From Gaiellasilicea sp963789355 (GTDB lineage Bacteria; Actinomycetota; Thermoleophilia; Gaiellales; Gaiellaceae), in assembly GCA_963789355.1 (NCBI GenBank), contig CAWBKK010000005.1, positions 1 to 64,000 of the forward strand: DNA of 64,000 bases, in the 5' to 3' direction. This document shows positions 59,946 through 64,000 of the stretch, in pieces. The stretch's first letter is position 1. Each line of letters begins with the position of its first letter. Both the position numbers and the translations under genes were made by a program. The notes beneath the pieces were generated by a model, which did no database searches, was not told the DNA's origin, and worked only from the letters and a program-made list of their open reading frames with translations.

Positions 59946-60904
59946 GCTTTCAGTGGCCGCTTGCGTTGCTGGCGCTGCTGGCCGTCCCGCTGGCGCTCGG
60001 CGGCTACGCGCTGCTGGAGCGGCGCCGGCACCGCCAGGCCTCGGTCTTCGCGTCCCCGGCCCTCGTTCCGAATCTCGTCGGTCGCAGCCCCGGACGGCTC
60101 CGCCACCTTGCGCCTGCACTGGCGCTGCTGGCTCTGACCGCGCTCGCGACCGGGCTCGCGCGCCCACACGCATCCGTCTCGGTCCGGCAGGAACAGGCGA
60201 CGGTCGTGCTTGCGATCGACACGTCGCGCTCGATGGTCGCCGCCGACGTCCCGCCGAGCCGTCTCGCGGTCGCGCAGCAGGCCGTCCGCCGCTTCCTCGG
60301 CAAGCTCCCGGAGGGGTACCGCGTCGGCATGGTCTCGTTCGCTCAGAGCGCGCAGACCGTGCTGCCCGCGACGTCCAACCGCGCCGCCGCGCAGGCCGCG
60401 CTCCGGAACCTGCGCACCGGCGACGGCACCGCGCTCGGCGAAGGGATCGCCCGGGCGATCCAGGTCGCGCAGCGAGTCCCGGCCGAGGAGGGGAAGAAGC
60501 CCCCAGCTTCGATCCTCGTGCTCTCCGACGGCGCCCAGACGCAGGGCGTGCTCGAGCCCCAGGCCGCCGCGAACCGGGCGAAGAAGCTGAGGATCCCGGT
60601 CTACACGGTCGCGTTCGGGACGGAGCAGGGCGTGGTCGAAGTGGTCGACGACAACGGTTTCACGCAGCGAGTCACGGTGCCCCCCGACCCGCCGACGCTG
60701 CGGAAGGTGTCGCAGACGACCGGCGGCCGCTTCTACGCAGCTCCGGACGCGGCGCAGCTGAACGCGGTCTACGAGGAGCTCGGCTCGCGGATCGGCAGCG
60801 TCAAGAAGGAGCGCGAGATCACCGCGGGGTTCGCCGCGGGGGGCGCCTTCCTGCTCCTCGCCGCCGGGGCGGTCTCCGCCTTCCTCTTCGGGCGGCTCCC
60901 GTGA
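59942..60904 (+). CDS. BatA-like membrane protein with VWA domain
   Basis: 320 residues from ATG 59942. Two N-terminal helices (PLALLALLAVPLALGGYALL, LAPALALLALTALATGLARP) are typical BatA. The VWA domain has the MIDAS VVLAIDTSRSMVAADVPPSR, GYRVGMVSFAQSAQTVLPAT, TGDGTALGEGIARAIQVAQR and ASILVLSDGAQTQGVLEPQA. A C-terminal helix AGGAFLLLAAGAVSAFLFG follows. The VWA domain faces the outside. A close paralogue lies at 61605-62567. Confidence 0.94.
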   Translation: MSFQWPLALLALLAVPLALGGYALLERRRHRQASVFASPALVPNLVGRSPGRLRHLAPALALLALTALATGLARPHASVSVRQEQATVVLAIDTSRSMVAADVPPSRLAVAQQAVRRFLGKLPEGYRVGMVSFAQSAQTVLPATSNRAAAQAALRNLRTGDGTALGEGIARAIQVAQRVPAEEGKKPPASILVLSDGAQTQGVLEPQAAANRAKKLRIPVYTVAFGTEQGVVEVVDDNGFTQRVTVPPDPPTLRKVSQTTGGRFYAAPDAAQLNAVYEELGSRIGSVKKEREITAGFAAGGAFLLLAAGAVSAFLFGRLP

Positions 60905-61608
60905 GGCGCCGGCTGGTGCTCCTGGCCGTCGTTGCCGGAGTCGCAGCCTTCGCCCCGGCGAACGCGAGTGCCGGGACGGAGTGCGACGGGCTGATCGTCT
61001 GCATCCCCGTGAAGGGCCCGTGGGTGCAGGTCCCCGGCGGTGGCACGCCGACCTACTACCAGCTCTCCTGTCCCGGGCGCGGCCAGGTGATCGCCGGCCT
61101 CGACGCCGACCGCGCCGGCCCGCTCGAGCTCTCGTTCCTGGGCATGCTCGGCGGCCCGGTCGGGCCCGGCTTGACGACGGGCCGCTCGGCCGTGTTCGTC
61201 GCGCGGACGAGTCGCTCGCTCGCGAGCTTCCGGCCGCTGCTCGGCTGCATCCCGGCCAGCGGCGGCGGCGGGCGCGCGCGCACCTCGTACGAGCCGAAGC
61301 GGAAGCTGATGGCCGCGGCACCGGTCGAGGCCACCATCCGCCGCGTCAAGAACCTCCGCCTGAAGGACGCCCCGAGCGAGCGGGCCGCGCATGCCTGTCT
61401 CGCCGGCGAGCGCCTACTTGCCCAATCGGCCGCAGTCGCCTTTCGCCAGAACAAGCCACTGGCGCTCAGCGCGCTCGGCTCGGTCCGGGCGAGCACCCAG
61501 CGCGCCGGCGGGCGCGTCCGCGTGAGCGTCCGCTCCGGCGTCACGCGGCCAGAGGGTGTGCGCGTCGAGCTGCAGATCCACGCGATCTGCGTGCGGGGGC
61601 CGAGCTGA
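60901..61608 (+). CDS. Secreted protein of unknown function within the MoxR operon
   Basis: 235 residues from GTG 60901 (GTGA overlap) with signal peptide VRRRLVLLAVVAGVAAFAPA ending before NASAG. The mature part reads LIVCIPVKGPWVQVPGGGTP, YYQLSCPGRGQVIAGLDADR, AGPLELSFLGMLGGPVGPGL and FRPLLGCIPASGGGGRARTS. Three cysteines are in the first 110 residues and one or two more near the end (ICVRGPS). I do not recognise a family. Being translationally coupled between two VWA proteins, it is probably a periplasmic or outer-face partner of the complex. Confidence 0.8.
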   Translation: MRRRLVLLAVVAGVAAFAPANASAGTECDGLIVCIPVKGPWVQVPGGGTPTYYQLSCPGRGQVIAGLDADRAGPLELSFLGMLGGPVGPGLTTGRSAVFVARTSRSLASFRPLLGCIPASGGGGRARTSYEPKRKLMAAAPVEATIRRVKNLRLKDAPSERAAHACLAGERLLAQSAAVAFRQNKPLALSALGSVRASTQRAGGRVRVSVRSGVTRPEGVRVELQIHAICVRGPS

Positions 61609-62567
61609 GCTTCGCGACTCCTCTCCTTCTGCTCGGCCTCCTGCTGCTGCCGCTACTCGTGCTCGCCTACCGCCGGCTCGAGCGCCGGCCGAGCAAGTTC
61701 GCCGTCCGGTACACGAACCTCGACGTGCTCGCGAGCGTCGTCGGCAGCACGCGTTCCTGGCGTCGCCACGCCGGCCTCGCCCTTTTCCTGCTGGCGCTCG
61801 CCACGCTCCTCGTCGGGTTCGCGCGGCCGAGCATGAACCGTCTCGCGGACCGCGAGGAGGCGACGATCGTGCTCGTGATCGACGTCTCCGGCTCGATGCA
61901 GGCCGAGGACGTCAAGCCGACGCGGCTCGAGGCGGCGCAGAAGGTCGTCCGCGGGTTCCTCAAGGACCTGCCACAGCGCTTCAAGATCGGCGTCGTCGCC
62001 TTCTCCGAGACCGCCGAGGTCGCTGCACCCGCGACCGACGACCGCCAGCTCGCGATCGACGCGATCGACTACCTCTATCCACAGCGCGGGACTGCGATCG
62101 GCGATGCGATCGCCCGTGGAGTCGAGGTCGCGCGGGCGGCGGACGCGGGCGAGGGCGGCGTCGCGCGCCCCGCAGCGATTCTGCTGCTCTCGGACGGCTC
62201 GCAAACGGAGGGGATCCTGCTGCCGCAGGAAGGCGCGGCCCGCGCGAAGTCGTTCAAGATTCCCGTCTACACGATCGCGTTGGGGACGCCCGAAGGGATC
62301 GTCGAGTTCAATCGCTTCGGCGGCACGCGGATCATCCCCGTCCCGCCCGACCCCGCGACGCTGCGCCAGATCGCGACGTCCACGGGCGGCCGCTTCTACG
62401 AGGCCAAGAACGTCCCCGATCTGCGCGAGGCATACGAAAAGATGGGGTCGCTCGTGAGCAAGGTGGAGCGAAAGCAGGAGGTGACGTTCGCGTTCCTGGC
62501 CGGTGGCCTCGTGCTTCTGCTCGCCGCTGCCGCGATCGCCGTCGTCACCTTCCCGAGGCTGCCGTGA
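61605..62567 (+). CDS. BatA-like membrane protein with VWA domain, second copy
   Basis: 320 residues if started at CTG 61605, whose CTGA overlaps the previous stop in the way every other gene in this operon does. No ATG, GTG or TTG is in a better position. N-terminal helices (LSFATPLLLLGLLLLPLLVL and RRHAGLALFLLALATLLVGF), MIDAS ATIVLVIDVSGSMQAEDVKP, then RFKIGVVAFSETAEVAAPAT, GTAIGDAIARGVEVARAADA and AAILLLSDGSQTEGILLPQE, with a C-terminal helix LAGGLVLLLAAAAIAVVTF. A paralogue of the gene at 59942, and the two probably form a heteromer. Confidence 0.9.
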   Translation: MSFATPLLLLGLLLLPLLVLAYRRLERRPSKFAVRYTNLDVLASVVGSTRSWRRHAGLALFLLALATLLVGFARPSMNRLADREEATIVLVIDVSGSMQAEDVKPTRLEAAQKVVRGFLKDLPQRFKIGVVAFSETAEVAAPATDDRQLAIDAIDYLYPQRGTAIGDAIARGVEVARAADAGEGGVARPAAILLLSDGSQTEGILLPQEGAARAKSFKIPVYTIALGTPEGIVEFNRFGGTRIIPVPPDPATLRQIATSTGGRFYEAKNVPDLREAYEKMGSLVSKVERKQEVTFAFLAGGLVLLLAAAAIAVVTFPRLP

Positions 62568-63649
62568 GGCTGCTTGCACTCGCTCTGGCGGCGGCCACTC
62601 TGGCCGGCTGCAGCGGCGATGAGGAGAGAGCAGCTCCCGCAACGACCGCGACGACCGCGACGCAGACGGTCACCGTCCGGGAGTCGACGCCCGCGGAGAC
62701 CACAGCCGCGCCCGACCGCGCCGGCTCGCTCGCGGAGGCGGTTCAGCGGGTGCTCCCCTCGGTCGTGAGCGTGCAGACGAAGTCGTTCGGAGGCGGCGAG
62801 GGCGAGGCGTCGGGCGTGATCCTCCAGGCGGACGGCCTGATCCTGACGAACAACCACGTCGTCGAGGGCTCGACGAGCGTCTCGGTGTCGTTCAACGACG
62901 AGACCCACACCAAGGCCCTGCCTGGAACGGTGATCGGGACGGCGCCCGAGCGTGACCTCGCCGTGATCCGCGTCGAGGCCGACGACCTCGTCCCGGTCGA
63001 GCTGGCGCGCTCTTCCGGACTGCGCCTCGGCGACGCGGTGATCGCGATCGGCTTTCCGCTCGGCCTCGGCGGCCCTACGGTCACGTCCGGGATCGTCTCC
63101 GGGCTCGACCGGACGATCGAGGGCCGCAACGGCGACCTGACCGGCCTGCTCCAGACGGACGCGGCGATCAACCCAGGCAACTCGGGCGGACCGCTCGTCG
63201 ACCGCTCGGGGCGGCTGGTCGGGATCAACACCGCCGGGATCCGGCAGGAGGACACGGAGGGCATCGGCTTCGCGATCGCGATCGACGAGGCGCTCCCCGT
63301 GATCGCCCGGATCAGCGACGCGCCTCCCGCCACCGATGCCTGGCTCGGGATCTCGTTCAGCTCGGTCGACTCCGAGTCGGCGGCGGTGCAGCTCGGGCTC
63401 GACTCCTCCACCCGCGGCGCCGCCGTCACCGTCGTCTACCCGGGCGGGCCCGGCGAGAAGGCCGAGCTGGCGGTGGGCGACGTGATCATCGCCGCCGACG
63501 ACGTCCCGATCCGGAACGCGAACGCGCTCGCGAAGCTCGTCGCCGAGCGCAAGGTCGGCGACGAGCTCGACCTCGAGCTGATCGACAGCCGCGGCCCGCG
63601 CCTCGTCACGGTCAAACTCGCGCGGAGGGCGCCCGGCGCGCTACCGTAG
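62564..63649 (+). CDS. HtrA/DegP-like lipoprotein serine protease with PDZ domain
   Basis: 361 residues from GTG 62564 (GTGA overlap). A lipobox LALAAATLAGCSGDE near residue 16 suggests a lipoprotein. A Thr-rich linker follows. The trypsin-like domain has the triad in DGLILTNNHVVEGSTSVSVS (His), IGTAPERDLAVIRVEADDL (Asp) and LLQTDAAINPGNSGGPLVDR (Ser). A PDZ domain begins DAWLGISFSSVDSESAAVQL and ends with AELAVGDVIIAADDVPIRNA. It acts at the cell surface on damaged proteins. It closes the moxR-VWA operon. Confidence 0.95.
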   Translation: MRLLALALAAATLAGCSGDEERAAPATTATTATQTVTVRESTPAETTAAPDRAGSLAEAVQRVLPSVVSVQTKSFGGGEGEASGVILQADGLILTNNHVVEGSTSVSVSFNDETHTKALPGTVIGTAPERDLAVIRVEADDLVPVELARSSGLRLGDAVIAIGFPLGLGGPTVTSGIVSGLDRTIEGRNGDLTGLLQTDAAINPGNSGGPLVDRSGRLVGINTAGIRQEDTEGIGFAIAIDEALPVIARISDAPPATDAWLGISFSSVDSESAAVQLGLDSSTRGAAVTVVYPGGPGEKAELAVGDVIIAADDVPIRNANALAKLVAERKVGDELDLELIDSRGPRLVTVKLARRAPGALP

Positions 63650-63654
63650 GGCTC

Positions 63655-63879
63655 GTGAGTCCCAGGCGTCCCTCGGGTCGACGCTTCGCCGCCTTTTTGG
63701 CCGCCCTGACGCTGGCCGCGAGCGCCTTCGGCGCCCTCGTGCTGCCCCGATTCGCCGATGCCGAGCTGCCCGCCTCGATGAAGGCCAAGCCGACGCTCGT
63801 GCAGCAGAAGCTCGAGGACGACCGCTGCCGCGACCGGCACGTCGAGGAGACCGATCTAGCTCTGCAGGCGCGCGCGTAG
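63655..63879 (+). CDS. Small exported or membrane protein (hypothetical)
   Basis: 74 residues from GTG 63655, five bases after the htrA stop: VSPRRPSGRRFAAFLAALTL with a hydrophobic stretch to FGALVLPRFADA, then MKAKPTLVQQKLEDDRCRDR. A signal peptide is likely. The C-terminal part is charged. It overlaps the end of the convergent thioesterase by 24 bp, which reduces confidence. Possibly the last gene of the operon. No family recognised. Confidence 0.5.
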   Translation: MSPRRPSGRRFAAFLAALTLAASAFGALVLPRFADAELPASMKAKPTLVQQKLEDDRCRDRHVEETDLALQARA

Positions 63880-64000
63880 CTCGTCCGGCACGGGCACGCT
63901 CTCACCGCGCTCGTAGTCGTACGAGACCAGGACGCTCTTCGCCTCCGCGACGACGCGTTCGCCGGCCGAGATCACGTGCGCGAGATCGAAGCTCTTCGTC
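63856..64000 (-). CDS. Acyl-CoA thioesterase (4HBT/YbgC-like), C-terminal part, cut by the window edge
   Basis: The last 48 codons read TKSFDLAHVISAGERVVAEA, KSVLVSYDYERGESVPVPDE and LRARLQS, stop TAG at 63856-63858. The pattern S-F-x-x-x-x-x-I and A-E-A-K-S-V-L-V-x-Y-D-Y-x-x-x-x-S-V-P-V-P-D is that of the hot-dog-fold acyl-CoA thioesterases (YbgC/FadM-like), where L-V-x-Y-D-x is followed by I/V-P-x-x-x-R. The active site lies beyond the right edge. Confidence 0.8.
   Translation of the reverse strand, partial: TKSFDLAHVISAGERVVAEAKSVLVSYDYERGESVPVPDELRARLQS

Noticed and set aside
61556..63649. A single long frame joining the second VWA gene region with the protease
   Set aside because: The frame is a shadow of the VWA gene upstream of 62564. 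The protease has its own lipoprotein signal at that GTG.

Overview
The window holds two pieces of DNA from different organisms, joined near position 39,190. Bases 1 to about 39,190 are alphaproteobacterial, most like Rhizobiales. The evidence is gene order and families: ffh-rpsP-rimM-trmD-rplS, dapF-mtaB-ftsY-yciB, ccmABCDG next to acnA, DUF1223, DUF2794, IalB-like proteins and an N-terminal piece of argG. Bases from about 39,190 to 64,000 are high-GC actinobacterial DNA, best matching the Thermoleophilia/Gaiella type by overall character. They carry collagen-like and lamin-tail surface proteins, an ECF sigma/RskA-type anti-sigma pair beside a fasciclin gene, and a MoxR/DUF58/VWA operon with frequent GTG and TTG starts. 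The join cuts argG after about 50 codons on one side and removes the C-terminus of an ExeM-type nuclease on the other. It is most likely an assembly chimera.

The two parts also differ in quality. In the left part nearly every gene longer than about 300 bp is broken by single-base indels, mostly one-base insertions, although its protein sequence stays conserved across all three frames. This looks like uncorrected long-read sequence rather than decay. The right part has no frameshifts. CDS coordinates in the left part therefore run from the best start to the best stop, and most cannot be translated in one frame.

Left part. 1-8.6 kb: an RNA methyltransferase (partial), a FAD/Fe-S oxidoreductase, an AraC regulator, a DUF1761 membrane protein, a Tat-exported flavoprotein, a PadR regulator with palindromic operators and an MBL-fold hydrolase. 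8.6-14.1 kb: the ribosome/SRP cluster, interrupted by a cobalamin-riboswitch-controlled HupE/UreJ transporter and a PCu(A)C copper chaperone. 14.5-16.9 kb: two convergent FemAB/CelD-like acyltransferases. 17-28.3 kb: lysine/peptidoglycan precursor, tRNA modification, SRP receptor, septation, cytochrome c maturation, aconitase and DUF1223. 28.6-39 kb: DUF2794, two GNAT enzymes, AraC, epoxide hydrolase, a BrnT/BrnA toxin-antitoxin module with its own palindrome, a Bax-inhibitor-1 protein, ThpR, two IalB-like proteins, RlmN, RlmJ, a LysE exporter and argG.

Right part. 39.2-44 kb: a secreted ExeM-like nuclease, RsgA and a collagen-like lamin-tail protein. 44-47.6 kb: a tightly coupled cassette of two serine hydrolases, an ATP-grasp ligase and an SRPBCC protein, the best candidate here for an uncharacterised pathway. 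47.5-51.1 kb: photolyase with an NAD(P)-binding protein and SRPBCC proteins. 51.1-55.3 kb: fasciclin, sigma/anti-sigma and a two-component system. 55.4-58 kb: an AAA-type ATPase, a secreted Fn3-like protein and a relic of the ATPase 3' end. 58-63.9 kb: moxR-DUF58-VWA-secreted-VWA-htrA, in which each gene up to htrA overlaps the one before by four bases. The right edge is a partial thioesterase.
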